Shown one piece after another: positions 1 to 6,635 of a stretch of DNA of 7,632 nt. This stretch comes from Bacteroidota bacterium (lineage in GTDB: Bacteria; Bacteroidota; Bacteroidia; Chitinophagales; LD1). A program made the position numbers and the translations under genes. Every line of letters begins with the position of its first letter. Within the stretch, counting starts at the first letter, position 1. Under the pieces are notes generated by a model. It saw nothing but the letters and a program-made list of their open reading frames with translations. It did no database searches and had not been told where the DNA came from. Location: positions 1 through 7,632 of the forward strand of contig JAQBNQ010000307.1 in assembly GCA_028288545.1 (NCBI GenBank). The letters are read 5' to 3'.

Positions 1-1
1 A

Positions 2-1345
2 ACAACAGGATTTAACTCGCGTACATTGTGTGGCAGCGACTCGGCATGGTTTACGCTTGTTAATAACAGTGTCGATTCAGTTCATTGGAATTTTGGCGAC
101 CCTACTTCGGGCTCCGCAAATACCACCACTATTTTCAATCCTGATCACCTCTATACATCCAGCGGAACTTTTTCAGTACAACTTGTTTCTTTTCATAATG
201 GCGGATTAAGTGATACAATTACCCAACCTGTTACAATTCAAACAGGCATTACAGTTAATTTGGGCAACGATACTACGCTTTGCCTGGGCCAATCATATAC
301 GCTTAATGCGGGTAATGCGGGCGCAACTTATCAATGGCAGGATAACTCAGGCAATCAAACATTAGTGGTTAATCAAACCGGTACCTACTGGGTTAATGTT
401 TCTGAAAGTGGTTGCACAGGTTCCGACACCATTCACATGACTTTTTCTGCAACAGGTGCTTTAAATCTGGGGCCGGATACTGCGGCTTGTGCGCCTAACA
501 CTGTAATCCTTGATGCTACTACTGCGGGCGCTACTTATCATTGGCAGGATAATTCAAGTTCGCCAACTTATACTGTTACGCAAACGGGGTACTACAGTGT
601 AACCGCATCTTTATCGGGCTGCAGTTTGATAGATACGGTGCATGTTAGTATTACTACTTTACCACAGGCTGTAATTACTGCGGATAGCAGTACGATCTGT
701 TCTAACGATAGTGTGCAGATATGTGCTCCTAATGGTTTTGCAATTTACCAGTGGAACCTGGGCCAGGGCACAAACTGTATTTATGCAAGACTGGCAGGTA
801 ATTATTATGTTACAGTAACAGATAATAACGGATGTACCGCCGAATCGAATCACCTTCCGGTTACTGTTTATCCTTTGCCACCGGTTTCGATTACTGTTAA
901 TGGCGATACACTTACTGTTTATAATACAACCAGCAGGCAATGGTACTTAAATGGACAAGCTATAGGCGGGGCTACATCGCCGATGTATATTGCCAGTGTA
1001 AGTGGTGTTTATACCGTGGTAGTTACCGACTCGCTGGGATGCAAAGCCGCATCCAGCCCAATAGCCGATACTTTGGTTGCAGTCCCTAACGGAATTGCAA
1101 ATGTGGCGGGTGATAAAATTATGGTTTATCCCAACCCATTGTACGAAGGTGCATGGCAGTTGGAAGTAAGTAATGATTTGGTTGGCGGTACGGTGGATAT
1201 ATTGGATGATAACGGCAGGTTGGTTTACCAATCACTAATTACAGATACCAAATCCCAAATTGAGATTAACGCCGCAAGGGGTATTTACCTGATGAGAATT
1301 TATTCTTCTAAATACAGCTTTGCAAGGAAACTGATACGGATGTAA
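2..1345 (+). CDS. T9SS-sorted secreted repeat protein with PKD domain, C-terminal part (5' truncated by window edge)
   Basis: The reading frame is open to the left edge, so this is the last 447 codons of a longer protein. The Leu/TTG at 26 is internal and not a start. The first ~75 residues form a PKD-type beta-sandwich (WNFGDP near base 86, then a YTSSGTFSVQL strand). Two 69-residue repeats follow (about 248-660), each with LGxDT..C, GATYxWQDNS and QTGxYxVxxxxSGC motifs, then two more diverged Ig-like units to about 1080. The last ~75 residues (from about 1117) match a type A T9SS C-terminal sorting domain: VYPNP, a VDILDDNGRLVYQ strand, RGIYLMRIYSS and a basic end (ARKLIRM). In known systems this tail directs export through the outer membrane by the type IX machinery and is cleaved off. 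The role is probably surface adhesion or scaffolding; no catalytic domain is visible in this part. An intrinsic terminator follows 22 bp after the stop. Confidence 0.9.
   Translation, partial: TTGFNSRTLCGSDSAWFTLVNNSVDSVHWNFGDPTSGSANTTTIFNPDHLYTSSGTFSVQLVSFHNGGLSDTITQPVTIQTGITVNLGNDTTLCLGQSYTLNAGNAGATYQWQDNSGNQTLVVNQTGTYWVNVSESGCTGSDTIHMTFSATGALNLGPDTAACAPNTVILDATTAGATYHWQDNSSSPTYTVTQTGYYSVTASLSGCSLIDTVHVSITTLPQAVITADSSTICSNDSVQICAPNGFAIYQWNLGQGTNCIYARLAGNYYVTVTDNNGCTAESNHLPVTVYPLPPVSITVNGDTLTVYNTTSRQWYLNGQAIGGATSPMYIASVSGVYTVVVTDSLGCKAASSPIADTLVAVPNGIANVAGDKIMVYPNPLYEGAWQLEVSNDLVGGTVDILDDNGRLVYQSLITDTKSQIEINAARGIYLMRIYSSKYSFARKLIRM
317..349 (+). repeat. Near-identical direct repeat core, copy 1
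   Basis: This 33-base stretch encodes AGATYQWQDNS and recurs exactly 207 bases (69 codons) later with only three base differences. It is the best-conserved part of a 69-residue Ig-like repeat unit in the T9SS protein. Confidence 0.85.
524..556 (+). repeat. Near-identical direct repeat core, copy 2
   Basis: This is the second copy, encoding AGATYHWQDNS. It differs from copy 1 at three of 33 bases: one silent third-position change in Ala, Gln to His, and one silent change in Asn. Flanking sequence of the same repeat unit has diverged much more. Confidence 0.85.
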
Positions 1346-1366
1346 CAGGAATTACTGAAATTTAGG

Positions 1367-1410
1367 CGGCGTTAAACGGTTTTCAAACCATTTAACGCCG
1401 TTTTTGTTTT
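1367..1410 (+). terminator. Rho-independent terminator of the T9SS protein gene
   Basis: A 13-bp stem (left arm 1367-1379, right arm 1388-1400) has a single C·A mismatch and an 8-base loop, TTTTCAAA. It is followed directly by TTTTTGTTTT. It lies 22 bases after the TAA stop and insulates the parE promoter region from upstream transcription. The arm sequence could also work on the minus strand, but no gene arrives from the right. Confidence 0.92.
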
Positions 1411-1488
1411 AAATGAAAGTGACGTTTTAGGTCCGTTTTGGCCCGAAATCTCTCAAATTCTCCTATTGTATCCCAAACCCTCCAATTT

Positions 1489-1515
1489 TTATCCACAACG
1501 GTTAGTTGTGGATTA
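1489..1515. promoter_or_regulatory. Paired, inverted DnaA-box-like motifs (9-bp perfect palindrome arms) upstream of parE
   Basis: TTATCCACA at 1489-1497 matches the classical DnaA-box consensus. A second copy facing the other way (1507-1515, TAATCCACA on the minus strand) has one mismatch. Together they make perfect 9-bp arms, ATCCACAAC (1491-1499) and GTTGTGGAT (1505-1513), around GGTTA. The site sits about 90 bp before the parE start. It may be a DnaA or other dimeric regulator site, or an RNA hairpin. It lacks a U-tract, so it is not an intrinsic terminator. The structure is certain; its function is inferred. Confidence 0.45.
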
Positions 1516-1564
1516 CTCCAGCATTTCTACATTCGCACCCGCAGTAAATTCACGAAAAATTTTG

Positions 1565-1585
1565 ATGCGCAGGTACAATGCGCAG
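1565..1585 (+). repeat. Tandem ATGCGCAG direct repeat upstream of parE
   Basis: ATGCGCAG occurs at 1565-1572 and again at 1578-1585, a 13-base period, just before the possible -7 element and the parE start. It could be a regulator-binding repeat. Two 8-mers alone are weak evidence. Confidence 0.3.
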
Positions 1586-1593
1586 TGACTATA

Positions 1594-1601
1594 TAATTTT
1601 G
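1594..1601 (+). promoter_or_regulatory. Possible Bacteroidota -7 element (TAnnTTTG) of parE
   Basis: TAATTTTG matches the TAnnTTTG -7 consensus described for the Bacteroidota primary sigma factor. It ends four bases before the parE ATG, so a transcript from it would have almost no leader. No TTTG -33 box is at the expected ~20-bp spacing; the nearest TTTG (1561-1564) is 29 bp away. The call is therefore tentative. Confidence 0.3.
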
Positions 1602-1605
1602 AACC

Positions 1606-3495
1606 ATGGCAAAACAACAGGAAGAGGCAAGATATACCGAAGACGAAGTAAAAACGCTGGACTGGCTGGAGCACATTCGCATCCGCCCCGGTATGTATAT
1701 TGGTAAAACGGGCGATGGCTCCTCGATGGATGATGGTATTTACATTCTTTTAAAAGAGGTGATAGATAATTGCGTGGATGAATACCAAATGGGTTATGGA
1801 AAAAAGGTAGACATAACCGTTACCAAAGAAAAAGTGACCGTTCGCGATTATGGTCGCGGTATTCCTTTGGGGAAATTGATTGATTGCGTTTCGCAGATCA
1901 ACACGGGAGCCAAGTACGATTCAAAGGCTTTTAAGAAATCGGTGGGATTGAATGGTGTAGGTACAAAAGCGGTGAATGCGCTTTCAACCCACTTTTTGGC
2001 TTACGCAGTGCGCGAAGGGCAGAAAAAAGCTGCAGAATTTGCCGCCGGAAAACTGGTGAAGGATTATAAGCTGGAAAAGACGGACGAGGGCAACGGTACT
2101 TATATTGAGTTTACACCCGACAATAAGATATTTAAGAATTATCACTACCTGCACGAGTACATCGAGCAAATGATACAGAACTATACTTACCTGAATACCG
2201 GGCTTACTTTTTATTATAATGGCAACAAGTACATTTCGCAAAAGGGATTGTATGACCTGCTTTCGCGTAAAAAGAATCCTGAAACGCTTTGCTATCCTAT
2301 TATCCACCTGATTGGCGATGATATTGAAATAGCAATGACGCACAATCACCAATACGGTGAAGAGCACTATAGTTTTGTTAACGGGCAGTACACTATACAA
2401 GGGGGTACTCACTTACTTGCCTTTAGAGAAGCTATTGTAAAAACCGTTCGCGATTTTTATAAAAAGGATTTTGATACGGTGGATATACGGGAGGCAATCG
2501 TTGCCGCCGTTTCTATACGGATACAGGAGCCCGTTTTTGAATCGCAGACTAAAACTAAGTTGGGTACTGATAAACTGCATGGCGAGGAACGCACCATAAA
2601 ACAATTTTTGCTTGAATTTGTAAAGGAAAACCTGGATAACTACCTGCATAAAAATCCGGAAACTGCGGATGGCTTGCTAAAGCGGATATTGCAAAGTGAA
2701 AGGGAGCGCAAGGAAATTGCAGGCATTAAAAAGCTGGCGAACGAACGTGCAAAAAAGGCTAACATTCATAACAAGAAGCTCCGCGATTGTAAAACACACC
2801 TGAACGATTTGAAGGATGAGGATCGTTTGGGAACTACCCTTTTTATCACCGAAGGTGACTCGGCCAGCGGTTCTATAACCAAAAGCCGTAATCCGGATTT
2901 GCAGGCGGTATTTTCTTTACGCGGTAAGCCCCTTAACTGTTTTGGATTGACAAAAAAGGTAGTGTATGAAAATGAAGAATTCAACCTACTGCAACATGCT
3001 TTGAATATTGAGGATACCATTGACGACCTGCGTTATAATAATATCGTGGTTGCTACCGATGCCGATGTGGATGGGATGCACATTCGCTTGTTGCTGCTTA
3101 CTTTCTTCCTCCAGTTTTTCCCCGACTTGGTGCGTAATAACCACGTTAAGATTTTGGAGACGCCTTTATTTAGAGTGCGTAACAAGCAGAAGACTATTTA
3201 CTGTTACAGTGAAGAAGAAAAACAAGCTGCTATTAAAACCTTAAATGGTAAAGCAGAGATCACCCGATTTAAAGGTTTGGGAGAAATATCGCCCGAAGAA
3301 TTTGGTGGATTTATTGGCGAGAATATTAAGCTGAGTCCTGTAATAGTTGAAGACAAAACCAAGGTGGAACAGGTGCTTGAATACTACATGGGTAAAAACA
3401 GTCAGCAACGCCAGGATTTTATCATTGAAAATTTAAGAATAGAAAAAGACGAAGTAGATGGACCAGAGGCAGAGGTGTTGGAAATGGAAGCTTAA
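1606..3495 (+). CDS. parE: DNA topoisomerase IV subunit B (ATPase and Toprim subunit)
   Basis: This 629-residue protein is the ATP-hydrolysing half of topoisomerase IV, the cytosolic type IIA enzyme that decatenates replicated chromosomes together with ParC. The GHKL ATPase comes first: E51 and N55 in KEVIDN, D81 and the GRGIP loop (83-87), and GLNGVGTKAVNALS (114-127). A transducer domain follows, with the QTK loop at 314-316. The Toprim domain has EGDSASG (416-422) and the metal-binding acidic run DADVDG (485-490), then FKGLGE (555-560). Length, LRGKPLN, and pairing with a ParC-type partner favour ParE over GyrB. ATG 1606 is the first possible start, because an in-frame TGA lies at 1600-1602. 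No Shine-Dalgarno sequence is visible. It probably heads an operon with parC. Confidence 0.96.
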   Translation: MAKQQEEARYTEDEVKTLDWLEHIRIRPGMYIGKTGDGSSMDDGIYILLKEVIDNCVDEYQMGYGKKVDITVTKEKVTVRDYGRGIPLGKLIDCVSQINTGAKYDSKAFKKSVGLNGVGTKAVNALSTHFLAYAVREGQKKAAEFAAGKLVKDYKLEKTDEGNGTYIEFTPDNKIFKNYHYLHEYIEQMIQNYTYLNTGLTFYYNGNKYISQKGLYDLLSRKKNPETLCYPIIHLIGDDIEIAMTHNHQYGEEHYSFVNGQYTIQGGTHLLAFREAIVKTVRDFYKKDFDTVDIREAIVAAVSIRIQEPVFESQTKTKLGTDKLHGEERTIKQFLLEFVKENLDNYLHKNPETADGLLKRILQSERERKEIAGIKKLANERAKKANIHNKKLRDCKTHLNDLKDEDRLGTTLFITEGDSASGSITKSRNPDLQAVFSLRGKPLNCFGLTKKVVYENEEFNLLQHALNIEDTIDDLRYNNIVVATDADVDGMHIRLLLLTFFLQFFPDLVRNNHVKILETPLFRVRNKQKTIYCYSEEEKQAAIKTLNGKAEITRFKGLGEISPEEFGGFIGENIKLSPVIVEDKTKVEQVLEYYMGKNSQQRQDFIIENLRIEKDEVDGPEAEVLEMEA

Positions 3496-3501
3496 TACGC
3501 G

Positions 3502-3549
3502 GTTCACGCAAAGGACGCTAAGGAAATGAAACGCAAAGGACCGCAAAGA
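3502..3549 (+). repeat. Left inverted arm of the GxxExxY cassette
   Basis: The arm contains CGCAAAG at 3507, 3532 and 3542, all in the same direction, plus a degenerate CGCTAAG at 3517. It begins seven bases after the parE stop and ends 16 bases before the small gene's ATG. Confidence 0.85.
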
Positions 3550-3565
3550 ATACAATTGAGATTCA

Positions 3566-3943
3566 ATGACCGAAAACGAGATTTCTTATAAAGTGATTGG
3601 GGCGGCAATTGAGTTGCATAAAATATATGGTCCCGGCATGTTGGAATCGGCATGGGAGAACGCGTTGGCTTATGATTTGACCGAGTTAGGCTTAGCTGTC
3701 AAACAACAGGTGGGCTTATCATTTTTGCATAAGGAAATGAAAATGGATATAGGCTACAGGATAGATTTATTAGTTGAGGATAAAGTAATAATTGAAGTGA
3801 AGAATGTTGAAGTTGTGGCGGATGTACACAAGGCGCAATTGTTGACTTATTTAAAACTTTCAGGTAAAAAATTAGGCTTGCTAATAAATTTCAATGCCAT
3901 GGTGTTGAAAGATGGAATTTTGCGGTATGTAAATAATTTGTAA
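3566..3943 (+). CDS. GxxExxY family protein (PD-(D/E)XK nuclease-like, PDDEXK_3)
   Basis: This 125-residue soluble protein spans the full usual length of the family. The N-terminal helix (VIGAAIELHKIYGPG) leads to the signature segment G24-M-L-E27-S-A-W30. The last family position is therefore Trp instead of Tyr. The central part has the PD-(D/E)XK-type layout: YRIDLLV with D67, IIEVK with E77 and K79, then H88, Q91 and Y95 in VHKAQLLTYLK, and the GLLINF strand (104-109). The possible metal-binding residues are intact, so it could be active, but no substrate is established from sequence. The ATG at 3566 follows an in-frame TGA at 3557. The gene is packed tightly between inverted arms inside the parE-parC operon and reads in the same direction. 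It has no clear promoter of its own and is probably co-transcribed. Confidence 0.9.
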   Translation: MTENEISYKVIGAAIELHKIYGPGMLESAWENALAYDLTELGLAVKQQVGLSFLHKEMKMDIGYRIDLLVEDKVIIEVKNVEVVADVHKAQLLTYLKLSGKKLGLLINFNAMVLKDGILRYVNNL

Positions 3944-3946
3944 TTC

Positions 3947-3992
3947 TCTTTGCGGTTCTTTGCGAAAATCCTTTTGCGGTCTTTGCGTGAAC
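3947..3992 (-). repeat. Right inverted arm of the GxxExxY cassette
   Basis: On the minus strand this repeats the left arm. CTTTGCG units sit at 3948, 3958 and 3981 on the plus strand, with CTTTTGCG at 3972. It begins three bases after the small gene's stop codon and ends 26 bases before the parC ATG. Confidence 0.85.
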
Positions 3993-4018
3993 TGTATTTA
4001 AAACAGTTAGAATAAAAT

Positions 4019-6604
4019 ATGGCAGAAGATATTATAAGCAGTGAGGCAAGGGGAGAAGATTCGGCCTTGCACGTTGATGGGATGTTTAAGAACTGGTTTT
4101 TGGATTACGCTTCGTATGTTATCCTTGAGCGGGCGGTGCCGGCTATTGAGGATGGCCTGAAGCCGGTTCAGCGACGGATATTACATGCATTGAACGAAAT
4201 GGACGATGGTCGCTATAATAAGGTGGCTAACGTTATCGGACAAAGTATGCAGTATCACCCGCACGGTGATGCCTCCATCGGCGATGCGCTCGTTAATATG
4301 GGCCAGAAGGAGTTGCTTTTTGATTGCCAGGGTAACTGGGGAGATGTAAGAACCGGCGACAGTGCAGCTGCACCGCGTTACATTGAGGTCCGCTTATCAA
4401 AGTTTGCGAAGGAAGTTGCGTTTAACAGTCAAACTACTCAATGGCAACTTAGTTACGATGGCCGTAAAAAGGAACCGGTAACGCTGCCTATGAAGTTCCC
4501 TTTGTTATTGGCACACGGTGCTGAGGGTATTGCAGTGGGGCTTTCGACAAAAATATTGCCGCATAATTTTATTGAGTTGTGCGAAGCCAGTATCAATCAT
4601 TTGGAAGGCAAACGTTTCCGTTTGCTGCCTGATTTCCCTACCGGGGGGTTTATTGATGTCAGTGAATACAACAAAGGCGAACGCAGCGGCAGGGTGAAAG
4701 TACGTGCCCGCATGGAGGTGGTAGATAAAAAGACCATTGCCATAAAGGAAATTCCTTTTGGTACCACTACCGGTAGTTTGATAGAGAGTATTTTAAAGGC
4801 GCAGGATAAAGGAAAGATCAAATTAAAACGCGTATCGGATAACACCGCAAAAGATGTTGAGATACTGATTGAACTATTGCCCGGTACCGATGCTGATGTA
4901 ACAATTGATGCGCTTTATGCTTTTACCGATTGCCAATATTCTATTTCGCCGAATGCCTGTGTAATTGTTGCCGACAAGCCCGTGTTTACAACAGTGGATG
5001 AAATATTAAGGTTAAGCACGGAAAGAACTAAAGAATTACTAGGTAAGGAACTGGAAATAAGACAGGCGGAATTAAACGAGAAATGGCATTTCAGTTCGTT
5101 AGAGAAAATATTTATTGAGAAAAGAATTTACCGCAACATAGAAGAAGCCGAAACCTGGGAAGCGGTTATCCAGACCATTGACAAGGGGTTAAAGCCTTAC
5201 AAGAAACTGTTCCGTCGTGAGGTTACGCAGGATGATATTGTGCGACTTACGGAGATTAAGATCAAGCGTATTTCGAAATTCGATTCGTTTAAGGCGGATG
5301 AAGAAATAAAAGGCGTTGAAAAGGAATTGAAACAAGTAGCCCACGACCTGAAACACCTGAACGATTACACGATTGCCTATTTCCAAAATCTATTAAAGAA
5401 ATATGGCAAAGGCCGCGAGCGCAAAACCGAAGTAAAAGGCTTTGAAGAAATTGAAGTGAAGCAGGTTGCAGCCACTAATGCCAAGCTATATGTTAACTAC
5501 GCCGAGGGCTTTTTGGGAACCGGTTTAAAGAAGGACGAGTTTGTTTGTGAGTGTTCGGACCTGGACGACATTATTGCGTTTACCCGTAGCGGTAAGATGA
5601 TGGTAACACGCATAGGGGATAAGAAATTTGTGGGCAAGGATATAATACATGTTGCTGTTTGGAAGAAGAGTGATGAGCGGACAGCCTATAACATGTCGTA
5701 CGTGGATGGTGCCAGTAAGCGCACATACGTTAAGCGCTTTAATGTAACGGGAGTAACACGCGATAAAGAATATGATCTTGCACAAGGCACCGCCGGAACA
5801 AAGATCCTTTATTTTACAGCCAACCAAAACTCCGAATCGGAAATTGTAAAGGTGCAATTGCATCCCAACACTACTGCCCGCATTAAAGAATTTGAATTCG
5901 ATTTTGGAACAATGGACATTAAGGGAAGAAATTCAATTGGTAACATTCTTACAAAATTCCCGGTTCGTAAAATTGAATTGCTTGAAAAGGGTAAATCATC
6001 TATCGGTGGTATTAAACTTTGGATAGACGAAAAATTTGGTCGCCTTGTAACCGAAGAAAAAGACAAGACCAAATACCTTGGCGAGTTCAATACCGGCGAC
6101 CAGGTCTTAGTAGCTTACAAAGACGGCAACATTGAGTTGACCAACTTTGAAGTGACCAACAAATACGAGATGGAAGATATCCTGAACATCGAAAAATTTG
6201 ACCCGAAGAAAGTATACACTGCTGTTTATTATGACGGTGACAGCAAGAACTTTTATGTAAAGCGGTTTAATATTGAGTTGAAGACCGAGAAGCATAAAAC
6301 CGCCGTAGTAACCGAACACAACAACTCAAAACTAAATGTCTTTTCATCGCGCCCCGAGGTGTGGGTGAAGTTTAACGCCACCAAAGGAAAGAACAAGGAC
6401 AAGGTAGAAGAAGAAATGAAGGTGAACGACATGATAGAAGTAAAAGGCTGGAAAGCCTTAGGCAACCGCCTTACCCAATTTGACAACGTAAGCAAAATTG
6501 CTGAAGTAGTTAAATTACCGAAGGAAGTTGATATGGGAACTACAATTGAACTTGAAGTAAATCCAAAGGCGAAAAAGAAAGGTTCGCAAGGGGATTTGTT
6601 TTAA
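4019..6604 (+). CDS. parC: DNA topoisomerase IV subunit A (DNA cleavage and reunion subunit)
   Basis: This 861-residue protein is the DNA-breaking subunit of topoisomerase IV and works in the cytosol as an A2B2 complex with ParE. The breakage-reunion core opens with LKPVQRRILHAL and HPHGD (residues 80-84). It carries the catalytic Tyr121, next to Arg120, in AAAPRYIEVRLSKFA. GIAVGLSTKILPHN holds Ile171 at the DNA-bending isoleucine position. A charged tower and coiled-coil region follows (about 330-470). The C-terminal part (about 490-840) is a beta-rich region consistent with a GyrA/ParC-type DNA-wrapping pinwheel, ending in a Lys-rich tail and GDLF. Ala85 aligns with E. coli GyrA Ser83, a quinolone-contact residue. 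ATG 4019 is the first start after an in-frame TAA at 4013. No Shine-Dalgarno sequence or TAnnTTTG box precedes it, so transcription from parE through the cassette is likely. Confidence 0.96.
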   Translation: MAEDIISSEARGEDSALHVDGMFKNWFLDYASYVILERAVPAIEDGLKPVQRRILHALNEMDDGRYNKVANVIGQSMQYHPHGDASIGDALVNMGQKELLFDCQGNWGDVRTGDSAAAPRYIEVRLSKFAKEVAFNSQTTQWQLSYDGRKKEPVTLPMKFPLLLAHGAEGIAVGLSTKILPHNFIELCEASINHLEGKRFRLLPDFPTGGFIDVSEYNKGERSGRVKVRARMEVVDKKTIAIKEIPFGTTTGSLIESILKAQDKGKIKLKRVSDNTAKDVEILIELLPGTDADVTIDALYAFTDCQYSISPNACVIVADKPVFTTVDEILRLSTERTKELLGKELEIRQAELNEKWHFSSLEKIFIEKRIYRNIEEAETWEAVIQTIDKGLKPYKKLFRREVTQDDIVRLTEIKIKRISKFDSFKADEEIKGVEKELKQVAHDLKHLNDYTIAYFQNLLKKYGKGRERKTEVKGFEEIEVKQVAATNAKLYVNYAEGFLGTGLKKDEFVCECSDLDDIIAFTRSGKMMVTRIGDKKFVGKDIIHVAVWKKSDERTAYNMSYVDGASKRTYVKRFNVTGVTRDKEYDLAQGTAGTKILYFTANQNSESEIVKVQLHPNTTARIKEFEFDFGTMDIKGRNSIGNILTKFPVRKIELLEKGKSSIGGIKLWIDEKFGRLVTEEKDKTKYLGEFNTGDQVLVAYKDGNIELTNFEVTNKYEMEDILNIEKFDPKKVYTAVYYDGDSKNFYVKRFNIELKTEKHKTAVVTEHNNSKLNVFSSRPEVWVKFNATKGKNKDKVEEEMKVNDMIEVKGWKALGNRLTQFDNVSKIAEVVKLPKEVDMGTTIELEVNPKAKKKGSQGDLF

Positions 6605-6635
6605 TAATATCCATAGTTTGAATGCATTCTATGAA

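Larger units (their letters stand above)
3502..3992. mobile_element. Putative 491-bp GxxExxY cassette bounded by CGCAAAG-unit inverted repeats
   Basis: Inverted arms of about 47 bp flank one small gene and nothing else. The outermost 12 bases are identical (GTTCACGCAAAG at 3502-3513, its complement at 3981-3992). The innermost 18 bases match at 17 positions (3532-3549 against 3947-3964); the middle is diverged apart from AAGGA. Deleting this interval leaves only about 32 bp between parE and parC, as expected of an uninterrupted operon. No transposase is present and no target-site duplication is visible. A short AATAC/GTATT match just outside (3494-3498, 3994-3998) makes the true ends uncertain. 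Mobility is inferred from the architecture. Confidence 0.6.

Noticed and set aside
659..1231. Minus-strand open frames inside the T9SS protein gene (659-940 and 947-1231)
   Set aside because: They lie fully antisense to a well-supported gene, have low-complexity Ile/Asn/Cys-rich translations and no recognisable domain.
1984..3020. Three minus-strand open frames opposite parE
   Set aside because: The sense strand has unbroken ParE motifs; the antisense translations are shadow-like hydrophobic strings with no family resemblance.
3008..3244. Plus-strand 78-codon frame overlapping the Toprim region of parE
   Set aside because: It is out of frame with parE over its most conserved segment; its Cys/Phe-rich translation is a frame shadow.
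1606..3495. gyrB instead of parE for this gene
   Set aside because: The Toprim and C-terminal sequence and the adjacent ParC-type partner fit topoisomerase IV. A tree with the genome's second B subunit would settle it.
3502..3992. CRISPR array made of the CGCAAAG units
   Set aside because: The units are only 7-9 bases, spacing is irregular, there are no spacers of uniform length, and the two sets face each other around a gene.
4597..6495. Minus-strand open frames opposite parC
   Set aside because: All are antisense to intact, conserved ParC coding sequence and none shows a domain or start signal.
6618..6635. TTG at 6618 as the start of the lipoprotein gene
   Set aside because: The ATG at 6636 gives a more normal signal peptide with the basic residues near the N-terminus, and the added residues carry no signal.
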